A program made the translations under genes and the position numbers. The notes under the pieces are model-generated. The model saw only the letters and a list, made by a program, of their open reading frames with translations, searched no databases and was not told the DNA's origin. This document shows, piece after piece, positions 54,212 through 63,713 of a stretch of 64,000 nucleotides of DNA (the first letter of the stretch is position 1; each line of letters opens with the position of its first letter). The stretch comes from CAVQMB01 sp963713445 (GTDB lineage Bacteria; Pseudomonadota; Gammaproteobacteria; Competibacterales; Competibacteraceae): NCBI GenBank assembly GCA_963713445.1, contig CAVQMB010000011.1, positions 28,955 through 92,954 of the forward strand, given 5' to 3'.

Positions 54212-55273
54212 GTGTCTGACGAAACGCTGGCGGTAGTGGTGACGTTTATTCTGGCTGGCGCCGCGGTCCTATTGCTCCAGTCACTGGCGTGGCGCTGGAA
54301 GCTGCTGGACCATCCTGACGAGCGCAAGCGCCATGACGGTGCCGTGCCACTGATAGGGGGTGTGGCGATCTACGCCGCTTTGCTGGGCACGCATCTGCTC
54401 ATGCCCACTGCGCTGTCACATGACTGGATTCCTCTGCTGGCCGCAGGCCTATTGCTTTTAATCGGTCTGCTGGATGACCTGCAGCAATTATCGGTGCGGG
54501 TCCGGTTCGGTGCGCAGATCGCGGCAGTGCTGCTGTTATGCCTGGGGGTGGGCCACTGGCTGGAGTCGCTGGGCAATCTGGTGGATGTCGGGCCGTTGGG
54601 ACTGGGCGGGTTCGGTCTGTTCTTCACCGTGTTTGCCGGCGTGGGGATTATTAACGCCTTCAACATGATCGACGGGCTCGACGGGCTGGCGTCCGGGCTG
54701 GCGCTGATCGCGCTACTGGCGATCACCATACTCAACGCAGAGACCGGCCACGAGACGATACCGCTGGTCATCCTGGTGTGCGTTGCGCTGCTGCCGTTTC
54801 TGGCCGCCAACATGGGGCTGCTGGGCGCGCAGCGCAAGGTTTTCCTGGGTGACGCCGGCAGCATGATGCTGGGCCTGATCGTGGTCTGGCGGCTCATCGC
54901 CAACAGCCAGGGCAGCGCGCCGCTGTTTCCGCCGGTCGTCGCACTGTGGCTGGTTGCGCTACCGCTGGTCGACACCATCGCCGTGATGCTGCGCCGGGTC
55001 CGGCGCGGTGATTCACCCTTCGAACCCGACCGCTGCCACATCCATCACCTGCTGCTGGACGCCGGTCTGAGCCCGCGGACCGTGCTGGCGCTACTGCTGG
55101 GCGCGGCGGCGCTGCTGGCTATCATTGGCATCCAGGGGGCCCTCGGGAACTGGCCGCAGCCGTTGCTGTTCGCCAGTTTCGTGATACTGTCGCTGGTCTA
55201 TTACGGCGTTTCGAGCCTGGCGCTGGCGCGGCAGGCCGAACAGGGGTACCGGCTTGAAGAAGAGGGTTCCTGA
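54212..55273 (+). CDS. undecaprenyl-phosphate glycosyl-1-phosphate transferase (WecA/MraY family)
   Basis: Starts a surface polysaccharide by moving a sugar-1-phosphate (typically GlcNAc-1-P) to undecaprenyl phosphate. 353 residues, ~11 helices. Motifs: LDHPDERKRHDGAVPLIGGVAIY, LIGLLDDLQQLSV, NAFNMIDGLDGLASGL, KVFLGDAGSMMLG and the HIHH motif DRCHIHHLLL. GTG 54212 follows GAGGAGGGG. First gene of the polysaccharide locus. Sugar specificity uncertain. Confidence 0.9.
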   Translation: MSDETLAVVVTFILAGAAVLLLQSLAWRWKLLDHPDERKRHDGAVPLIGGVAIYAALLGTHLLMPTALSHDWIPLLAAGLLLLIGLLDDLQQLSVRVRFGAQIAAVLLLCLGVGHWLESLGNLVDVGPLGLGGFGLFFTVFAGVGIINAFNMIDGLDGLASGLALIALLAITILNAETGHETIPLVILVCVALLPFLAANMGLLGAQRKVFLGDAGSMMLGLIVVWRLIANSQGSAPLFPPVVALWLVALPLVDTIAVMLRRVRRGDSPFEPDRCHIHHLLLDAGLSPRTVLALLLGAAALLAIIGIQGALGNWPQPLLFASFVILSLVYYGVSSLALARQAEQGYRLEEEGS

Positions 55274-55312
55274 AGCCATGAACGTCACTGACCGCTGAGC
55301 CGAGCCCACACC

Positions 55313-56275
55313 ATGCGAAGCAGCCTGCGCAAAAGAGTACTGGTGACCGGTGGAGCCGGCTTCCTCGGCTCGCACCTGTGCGAGCGCCTGCTGACCGACG
55401 GCAACGACGTGCTCTGCGTCGACAACTTCTTCACCGGCGCCAAGGATCACATCGCCCATCTGCTCGACGACGCCAACTTCGAGCTGATGCGCCATGACGT
55501 CACCTTTCCCCTGTACGTCGAAATCGACGAGATCTACAACCTGGCCTGTCCGGCCTCGCCAGTCCACTACCAGTTCGATCCGGTGCAGACCACCAAGACC
55601 AGCGTGCATGGTGCCATCAACATGCTGGGGCTGGCCAAGCGTACCCGCGCCAAAGTGTTCCAGGCCTCGACCAGCGAGGTCTATGGCGATCCCGAGCAGC
55701 ATCCGCAGCGCGAGGATTACTGGGGTCACGTCAACCCCATCGGCCCCAGAGCCTGCTACGACGAAGGCAAGCGCTGCGCCGAGACGTTATTCTTCGACTA
55801 CCACCGCCAGCACCGCCAGGCCATCAAGGTGGCCCGAATCTTCAACACCTACGGGCCACGCATGCATCCGCACGATGGCCGGGTGGTGTCGAATTTCATC
55901 GTCCAGGCGTTGAAAAACGAACCCATCACCCTGTACGGTGATGGCGCCCAGTCCCGGGCCTTCTGCTACGTCGACGACATGATTGAAGGGTTCCTCAGAC
56001 TCATGAACAGTGCCGACGACATCACCGGCCCGATCAATCTGGGCAATCCGGGCGAGTTCACCATCCGCGAACTGGCCGAGACGGTGCGCGAGCTGACCGG
56101 ATCGCGTTCGGCGTTACAGCATGCCCCGCTGCCGGACGACGATCCGCGCCAGCGTCGGCCCGACATCAGCCTGGCCCGGGATCTGCTCGGCTGGGCGCCC
56201 AGCGTCACGCTGGAGCAGGGCCTCAAGCCCACCATCGCTTATTTCGACGACCTGCTGCGCCGGGGGATGGCCTGA
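55313..56275 (+). CDS. UDP-glucuronate decarboxylase (UDP-xylose synthase)
   Basis: Short-chain dehydrogenase/reductase forming UDP-xylose from UDP-glucuronate. 320 residues. GGAGFLGSHLCERLL (NAD), LACPASPVHYQFDPVQTTKTSV, ASTSEVYGDPEQHPQREDYWG, catalytic YDEGKRCAE (Tyr-x3-Lys), NTYGPRMHPHDGRVVSNF and the RRPDISLARDLLGW end: all hallmarks of UXS. It supplies xylose units for the locus. Confidence 0.92.
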   Translation: MRSSLRKRVLVTGGAGFLGSHLCERLLTDGNDVLCVDNFFTGAKDHIAHLLDDANFELMRHDVTFPLYVEIDEIYNLACPASPVHYQFDPVQTTKTSVHGAINMLGLAKRTRAKVFQASTSEVYGDPEQHPQREDYWGHVNPIGPRACYDEGKRCAETLFFDYHRQHRQAIKVARIFNTYGPRMHPHDGRVVSNFIVQALKNEPITLYGDGAQSRAFCYVDDMIEGFLRLMNSADDITGPINLGNPGEFTIRELAETVRELTGSRSALQHAPLPDDDPRQRRPDISLARDLLGWAPSVTLEQGLKPTIAYFDDLLRRGMA

Positions 56276-57283
56276 GATGAGCGCAACCCGACCGATCGAA
56301 GCGGGTAGGGCCCGCACCGCCGTGCGCACGCGGACAACCCACGCCGGGAACATTCAGCGGGTAGGGTGCGCACCGCCGTGCGCACGCCGCCCGAAGCCCG
56401 AATGCCGCAGCGACGGATGGCTTGCCACGGCATCAGGACAACACACGAAAGCGGCAACCACACCCGCCGGTGGAGCGGCCAATGCCGGGCGGCGTGCGCA
56501 GCAAAGCTGCACACCCTACGAAAGCGGCTCGACGGTCAGACGTTCCTTCGGCGGAGGACCGAAGCGCGTAGGGTGCGCACCGCCGTGCGCACGCCGCCCG
56601 AAGCCCGAATGCCGCAGCGACGGATGGCTTGCCTCGGCACTAGGACAATACACGAACGCGGCAACCCCACCCGCCGGTGGTGCGCCAGTATGCCGGGCGG
56701 CGTGCGCAGCAAAGCTGCACACCCTACGAAAGCGGCTCGGCGGTTAGACGTTCCTTCGGCGGAGGACCAAAGCGCGTAGGGTGCGCACCGCCGTGCGCAC
56801 GCCGCCCGAAGCCTGAATACCGCAGCGACGGATGGCTTGCCACGGCATCAGGAGCACATACCAAGGCGGCAACCACACCCGCCGGCGGAACGGCCAATAC
56901 CGGGCGGCGTGCGCAGCAAAGCTGCACACCCTACGAAAGCGGCTCGGCGGTTAGACGTTCCTTCGGCGGAGGACCAAAGCGCGTAGGGTGCGCACCGCCG
57001 TGCGCACGCCGCCCGAAGCCCGAATGCCGCAGCGACGGATGGTTTGCCACGGCATCAGCACACTATCCGAAAGCGGCAACCCCACCCGCCGGTGGTGCGG
57101 CAGATGCCGGGCGGCGTGCGCAGCAAAGCTGCACACCCTACGAAGAGCTGCAGCACCAGCGGATGGTCAACGGCCAACACCCGATCGAAGCGCGTAGGGT
57201 GCGCACTGCCGTGCGCACGCGGACAACGCACGCCGGCGATGCCCCGCCGCCGGTGGGCCGCCCAAACCCGGCCACGCCCTGAC
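56276..57283. repeat. ~207-bp tandem repeat array (block 6)
   Basis: Four successive units begin (at GTAGGG) at about 56361, 56568, 56776 and 56983, spacings 207, 208 and 207 bp, the last running to ~57150. Each unit: palindrome, then GCAGCGACGGATGGCTTGCC, a variable ~45-bp centre, GGCGGCGTGCGCAGCAAAGCTGCACACCCTACG (split here by function: internal inverted end), and TTCCTTCGGCGGAGGACC. A fifth, shorter palindrome is at ~57200. The unit length keeps two frames open, giving spurious ORFs of ~200 codons. Confidence 0.88.
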
Positions 57284-58304
57284 ATGACCACAACCCGCCC
57301 CATCCTCGTCACCGGCAGCGCCGGCTTCATCGGCTCGGCGCTGACCCTGCGGCTGCTGGAACGCGGCGATACCGTGGTCGGGCTGGACAACCACAACGCC
57401 TATTACGACCCGACCCTGAAAGAAGCCCGCCTCGCCCGCTTCGCCGATCACCCCAACTACACCCACGTGCGGGCCGATCTGCAGGACCGCGCCGCCATCG
57501 AACAGCTCTTCCGCGAGCACCAACCCGCGCCGCGTGGTCAACCTCGCCGCCCAGGCCGGGGTGCGCTATTCACTGCGCGATCCGCATGCCTATGTCGACA
57601 GCAACGTGGTCGGCTTCCTGAACATCCTGGAAGGCTGCCGTCACAACGAAGTCGAGCACCTGGTCTACGCCTCGACCAGCTCGGTCTACGGCGCCAGCAC
57701 CCGGATGCCGTTCTCCGAGCACGACGGCATCGCCCATCCGCTCACCCTGTACGCCGCCACCAAGAAAGCCAACGAGCTGATGGCGCACAGCTACAGCCAT
57801 CTATATGGTCTGCCGGTCACCGGGCTGCGCTTCTTCACCGTCTACGGGCCCTGGGGCCGGCCCGACATGGCGCTGTTCAAGTTCACCCAGGCGATGCTGG
57901 CCGGCGAGCCGATCGAGCTTTACAACCACGGCCACCACCGCCGCGATTTCACCTACATCGACGACATCGTCGAGGGCGTGATCCGCACCCTGGACCACAC
58001 CGCCGAGCCCAACCCGGCCTGGTCCGGCGCCGAGCCCGATCCGGCCACCAGCGCCGCGCCCTACCGGGTCTACAACATCGGCAACCAGCAGCCGGTCGAA
58101 CTGATGCACTACATCGAGGTGCTGGAGCAATGCCTGGGCCGCCGCGCCGGGAAGACCCTGCTGCCGCTGCAGCCGGGCGACGTCCCCGACACCCACGCCG
58201 ACGTCAGCGAACTGGTGCGCGACGTCGGCTACAAGCCCGCGACCACGGTGGAGCAGGGCGTGGCGGCGTTCGTCGCCTGGTACCGGGACTATTACCGCGT
58301 ATGA
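57284..58304 (+). CDS. UDP-glucuronate 4-epimerase, one frameshift
   Basis: Converts UDP-glucuronate to UDP-galacturonate. ATG 57284. ILVTGSAGFIGSALTLRLLERGD, GLDNHNAYYDPTLKEARL, then a +1 indel near 57528, after which VVNLAAQAGVRYSLRDPHAY, ASTSSVYGASTRMPFSE, YAATKKANELMAHSY (Tyr-x3-Lys), RFFTVYGPWGRPDMALFKF and DFTYIDDIVEGV follow. Corrected length 339 residues. Typical of bacterial UGlcAE such as LspL/CapI. Confidence 0.9.
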
Positions 58305-58314
58305 GGTGTGCCCG

Positions 58315-58812
58315 ATGACCGACGCGCCCCAGTGGTTTCTGATCCAGACCAAGCCCCGGCAGGGCTTCCGGGCGGAGGACAACCTGCGCAATCAGGGCTA
58401 CATCACCTACCACCCGCTGGTCGAGGTGGAACGCCTGCGCGCCGGTCGCCGCACCCCGGTGCAGGAGCCGCTGTTCCCGAACTACCTGTTCATCCGGCTG
58501 CAGCGCTGGGTCGATAACTGGCACCCGATCCGCTCCACCCGCGGCGTCAGCAAACTGGTGACCTTCGCCGACCAGCCCCTGCCGGTGGCCGACGAAATCA
58601 TCGACCAGATCGGCCGGCAACTCGAACAACTGGGCCCGCGCCCGGTGCTGCGCAAAGGGGATGTGGTCGAAATCCTGGACGGCTGCTTCCGCGGCCACGA
58701 CGCCATATTCAACCGATTCGACGGCGAGGAACGCGCCATCCTGTTCCTCACCTTCCTGCACAAGCAGGCAAAACTAACAGTGCCAGTCAGCGCAATAAAA
58801 AAACGCGCCTGA
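58315..58812 (+). CDS. rfaH: transcription antiterminator RfaH
   Basis: NusG paralogue that loads on RNA polymerase at ops sites and suppresses pausing and termination in long envelope operons. 165 residues from ATG 58315 (GAGGTG seven bases before). NGN domain: WFLIQTKPRQGFRAEDNLRNQGY, PLFPNYLFIRL, STRGVSKLVTF; C-terminal KOW-type part: RKGDVVEILDGCFRGHDAIF. It sits inside the polysaccharide locus, unlike E. coli rfaH, with two exact ops sites downstream. Confidence 0.9.
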   Translation: MTDAPQWFLIQTKPRQGFRAEDNLRNQGYITYHPLVEVERLRAGRRTPVQEPLFPNYLFIRLQRWVDNWHPIRSTRGVSKLVTFADQPLPVADEIIDQIGRQLEQLGPRPVLRKGDVVEILDGCFRGHDAIFNRFDGEERAILFLTFLHKQAKLTVPVSAIKKRA

Positions 58813-58966
58813 TGAGGCAGGATCACCCTTCGGCGGCGGACCGAAGGGCGTAGGGTGCGCACCGCCGTGCGCACGCGGACAACCCACGCCGGGCATGACC
58901 ACCCACGGTGGCATACCCGCCAACAATCCGATCAAGCGTCTTTTTGGGAATCACGCCAAACCCAAG

Positions 58967-58979
58967 GGCGGTAGCGTGC
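58967..58979 (+). promoter_or_regulatory. ops element 1 (RfaH recruitment)
   Basis: GGCGGTAGCGTGC, identical to the E. coli ops consensus, on the coding strand 155 bp past the rfaH stop. Confidence 0.75.
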
Positions 58980-59335
58980 CTGAACGCCCAACCGTAAACG
59001 CCCGAATCGAAGCGCGTAGGGTGCGCACCGCCGTGCGCACGCCGCCCGAAGCCCGAATGCCGCCGCAACGGACGGCTCGCCACGGCATCAGGACAACGTA
59101 AGCGGCAACCGATCCGCCGGTGGAACGGCCACTGCCGGGCGGCGTGGGCAGCAAAGCTGCCCACCCTACGAAAGGAACCCGGCGGCCAGACATTCCTTCG
59201 GCGGTGGACCGAAGGGCGTAGGGTGCGCACCGCCGTGCGCACGCGGACAACGCACGCCGGGCATGCCCACCCAGGTGGCGTACCCGCCGACAAAACGTAA
59301 TCAAGCGTCTTTTTGGGAATCACGCCAAACCCAAG

Positions 59336-59348
59336 GGCGGTAGCGTGC
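59336..59348 (+). promoter_or_regulatory. ops element 2 (RfaH recruitment)
   Basis: Second identical GGCGGTAGCGTGC, 369 bp after the first, in the second copy of the tandem duplication and upstream of the rest of the locus. Confidence 0.72.
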
Positions 59349-59746
59349 CTGAACGCCCAACCATAAACGCCCAATCGAAGCGCGTAGGGTGCGCACCGCC
59401 GTGCGCACGCCGCCCGAAGCCCGAATGCCGCAGCAACGGATGGTCTGCTACAGCATCAGCACACTACACGGAGGCGGCAACCACATCCGCTGGAAGCGCG
59501 CCACTGCCGGGCGGCGCAGGCAGCAAAGCCGCCCACCCTACAAAAGAACCCGCCGGCTAACATTCGCTCGACGCCCGCCCAAAGCGGTAGGGTGCGCACC
59601 GCCGTGCGCACGCCGCCCGAAGCCCGAATACCGCAGCGACGGCTGGCTTGCCACAGCTCGGCACACTAACCAAATGCGGCAACCACAAACGCTGGCACTG
59701 CACAAACCCCGATCCGCGACGGCGGCCAGGCCGGGACACGCTAAAA

Positions 59747-59768
59747 TGGATGTGTACGTACCACTCCA
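59747..59768 (+). promoter_or_regulatory. imperfect palindrome before the MNT/HEPN pair
   Basis: A 22-bp near-palindrome centred on TACGTA with TGGA and TCCA ends (three mismatched pairs), 11 bp before the MNT ATG and next to a TAAAAT -10-like hexamer (59742-59747). Possible operator. Confidence 0.3.
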
Positions 59769-59779
59769 ACGGGACGCAC

Positions 59780-60100
59780 ATGCCGACCGACAATCCGACC
59801 GCCCGCATCACCCGCGAAGAACTGGTGGCACGCTCCGCGGCCTACATTAAAGGGGTACTCAAAAGCCGCTTGCCTGGTGTGCCGGTCTACCTCTTCGGCT
59901 CCCGGGCGCGCGGCGATGCCGGCCGGGCATCGGATTTCGATCTCTGGATCGATGGCGACATTGCCCCCGAGGTGCTGCGCGGAATTGAAGAAGAGATCGC
60001 GGAATCCTTTGTCCCGTTCGACGTCAACCTGGTGGAGACGCGCGACCTCAAAGGCCCGTTCGGAGCCAACGTGCGACGGGAAGCCATTCGATGGACCTGA
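59780..60100 (+). CDS. mntA: MNT-type nucleotidyltransferase (antitoxin-like)
   Basis: 106 residues from ATG 59780. Minimal nucleotidyltransferase motif GSRARGDAGRASDFD (GS-x10-DxD) near residue 38, with a third acidic residue in VPFDVNLVE. In HepT/MntA modules this enzyme AMPylates and silences the HEPN toxin. Overlaps the HEPN gene by 10 bp. Confidence 0.85.
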   Translation: MPTDNPTARITREELVARSAAYIKGVLKSRLPGVPVYLFGSRARGDAGRASDFDLWIDGDIAPEVLRGIEEEIAESFVPFDVNLVETRDLKGPFGANVRREAIRWT

Positions 60101-60540
60101 GAATCCAGCATTTCAGACAGGCCCTGGAGAGCCTGGATTATCTGACCACCGTCGATACCCAGGCCTTGGCGCAAATTCTCGACGAACGTTTGCTGGACGG
60201 CATCGAGAACGGCAAGGCGCAGAAATTCGAGGTCGTCACAGAATTGTGCTGGAAGTCGATCAAAGACCATCTGCGGACAGCGAAAGGCCTGGACGTGGCT
60301 TCACCCAAGCAGGCCATCAAGGCGTTCTATCGATCCGGCAGGATCGACGAGGGGGCCTATCTGACACTCATGGCAGCGATCGATACGCGAAACCGGCTCA
60401 GCCCAATCTACGACGAAGCAAAATTCCGCGCAGCACTGAGCCGCTCCCCGGAATTCGTGGCTGCCTTCAAAGCATGTGTTGACCGCGCTGCACGCGCGGA
60501 GCAATGCCAGCGATTAGCCGCGCGACGTCGGATCGCATAG
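60091..60540 (+). CDS. hepT: HEPN-domain partner (HI0074/HepT family)
   Basis: 149 residues, four-helix HEPN fold: IQHFRQALESLDYLT, AQKFEVVTELCWKSIKDHL, SPKQAIKAFYRSGRI and AAIDTRNRLSPIYDEAKF. HI0074-like proteins have RN-x3-H-x-Y; here the sequence reads RNRLSPIY, with Pro where His is expected, so ribonuclease activity may be lost. ATG 60091 overlaps mntA. Located between ops sites and wbpA, probably an accessory insertion. Confidence 0.85.
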   Translation: MDLRIQHFRQALESLDYLTTVDTQALAQILDERLLDGIENGKAQKFEVVTELCWKSIKDHLRTAKGLDVASPKQAIKAFYRSGRIDEGAYLTLMAAIDTRNRLSPIYDEAKFRAALSRSPEFVAAFKACVDRAARAEQCQRLAARRRIA

Positions 60541-60792
60541 CGGCGCCGGCCCGAAGCTGCCGGCGACCCACCCGAACAAGAAAGCCCGGCGGCCAACGTT
60601 CCCTCGACGCCGGACCGAAGCCCGTAGGGTGCGCACCGCCGTGCGCACGCCGCCCGAAGCCCGAATGCCGCAGCGACGGATGGTTTGCTACAGCATCAGC
60701 ACACTAACCAAACACCGCAACCACAAACGCCGGCACCGCACCAAACCCCAAACAACACACCCGGCACCGCCAACCAAACCGAAACACCATCC
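60541..60792. repeat. repeat block 8
   Basis: One unit: palindrome at ~60630, GCAGCGACGGATGGTTTGC and a degenerate A/C-rich stretch (60690-60790) that leads into wbpA. No gene. Confidence 0.75.
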
Positions 60793-62127
<1,335 letters not shown>

Positions 62128-62429
62128 CCGCCTTGCAGCCGTTCACCATGCGGTAGGCACAAGCACAGCGCAGCCTCGCGGCCAAGTCCGCCGGCGGCTC
62201 GATCCGCCGTCGACGCCGAATCGAGGCGCGTTGGGTGCGCACCGTCGTGCGCACGCCGCCCAAAGCCCGAATGCCGCAGCACCGGATGATTAGCCAACCA
62301 GCCAGGGACAAGCGCGATCTCGAAGCCAGCGACCGTCCGCGTTCATCAGCGCGTCCGAAACACGCGGCTGTGCACTCGCGGTTAATCGACGGTCAATCCC
62401 ATCAACAACCGAACGTAGGAGCTATCGTG
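62128..62429. repeat. repeat block 9
   Basis: Palindrome at ~62235 (GTGCGCAC-CGTC-GTGCGCAC) with CCCAAAGCCCGAATGCCGCAG after it; the rest is unremarkable. No gene. AGGAG before the next ATG at 62430. Confidence 0.7.
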
Positions 62430-63647
62430 ATGAAGGTACTGGTTCTGGGCGGCGACGGGTTCTGCGGCTGGCCGACGGCGCTGCATCTGTCGCACGCGGC
62501 CACGAGGTGGTGATCGTCGACAATCTGTCGCGCCGCAACATCGACAACGAGCTGGAGGTGCGAATCGCTGACGCCGATCCGGCCGATGGGCGAGCGGCTT
62601 GCGCGCCTGGAAGGAGGTCTCCGGCCAGCGAGATCGACGTTCCACAGCTTCGACGTCGCGCAGCAACTACCACCGGCTGCTGGACCTGCTGCGAGGAGGT
62701 CAAGCCCGACGCGATCGTGCACTTCGCCGAGCAGCGCGCCGCGCCCTACTCGATGAAGTCGTCGCTACCACAAGCGCTACACGGTCAACAACAACCTCAA
62801 CGCCACCAACAACCTGCTGGCGGCGATCGTCGAGAGCGGGCAGGACATCCACCTCGTGCATCTCGGCACGATGGGCGTCTACGGCTACGGCACCGCCGGC
62901 ATGAAGATCCCGGAGGGCTATCTGCAGGTCAAGGTCGACACCGACGACGGGCGAGCTCGTCGAGCAGGAGATCCTCTATCCGGCCAATCCCGGGCAGCGT
63001 CTACCACATGACCAAGACGCAGGATCAGCTGCTCTTCGCCTTCTACAACAAGAACGACAAGGTGCGGATCACCGACCTGCATCAGGGCATCGTCTGGGGC
63101 ACGCAGACCGAGGAGACGCGGCTGGACGAGCGGCTGATCAACCGCTTCGACTACGACGGCGACTACGGCACGGTGCTCAACCGCTTCCTGATGCAGGCGG
63201 CGGTCGGCTATCCGCTGACCGTGCACGGCACCGGCGGCCAGACCCGCGCCTTCATCCACATCCAGGACACGGTGCGCTGCATCGAGCTGGCCCTCGAGAA
63301 CCCGCCGCAGCCGGGCGAGCGGGTCAACATCCTCAACCAGATGACCGAGACCCACCGCGTGCGCGATCTGGCCAAGATGGTCGCCGGACATGACCGGCGC
63401 CGACATCGAGTACCTGCCGCAACCCGCGCAACGAGGCGGACGAGAACGAACTGCACGTTGAGAAACGACCGCTTCCTGCGATCTCGGCCTGGAGCCGATC
63501 ACGCTGGGCGAGGGCCTGATGGAGGAGGTCACCGAGATCGCCCGCAAGTACGCCGACCGCTGCGATCGCAGCAAGATTCCCTGCGTGTCGTTGTGGAATG
63601 CCAACCGAGCTAGAAACGCCGGGCAGTCCGCAGAGGCGGAGGCATGA
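62430..63647 (+). pseudogene. UDP-sulfoquinovose synthase (SQD1-like), many frameshifts
   Basis: NAD-dependent epimerase-type enzyme that joins sulfite to UDP-glucose, the first step of sulfoquinovose (sulfolipid) synthesis. Nearly every SQD1 block is there in shifting frames: KVLVLGGDGFCGWPTALHLS, VIVDNLSRRNID, IVHFAEQRAAPYSMKSS, GTMGVYGYGTAGMKIPEGYL, SVYHMTKTQDQLLFAFY, ITDLHQGIVWGTQTEETRLD, GQTRAFIHIQDTVRCIELAL and KYADRCDRSKIPCVSLWNAN. About ten shifts over 1.2 kb, yet total length (405 codons) is normal. Sequence error seems more likely than decay. The stop overlaps an ATG (ATGA). Confidence 0.8.
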
Positions 63648-63713
63648 AGACTGTCGCTAGGAACGCCGTGGGCGGACGGCACTGACGTCCAGGCGCAAAA
63701 GGATGCTCCTGAG

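Larger units (their letters stand above)
58813..59660. repeat. 369-bp tandem duplication of repeat units (block 7)
   Basis: The segment starting CCTTCGGCGG near 58828 recurs near 59197 (period 369 bp); each copy has two palindromes, a U-rich CGTCTTTTTGGG and one ops element. A third, diverged half-unit ends at ~59660 (palindrome at 59592). No gene of its own. Confidence 0.85.

Noticed and set aside
56121..57282. Reading frames of about 200 codons across the tandem array
   Set aside because: They encode the repeat itself over and over (peptides such as RVGCAPPCARRPKPE) and change with unit number; several strands and frames are open because of unit length.
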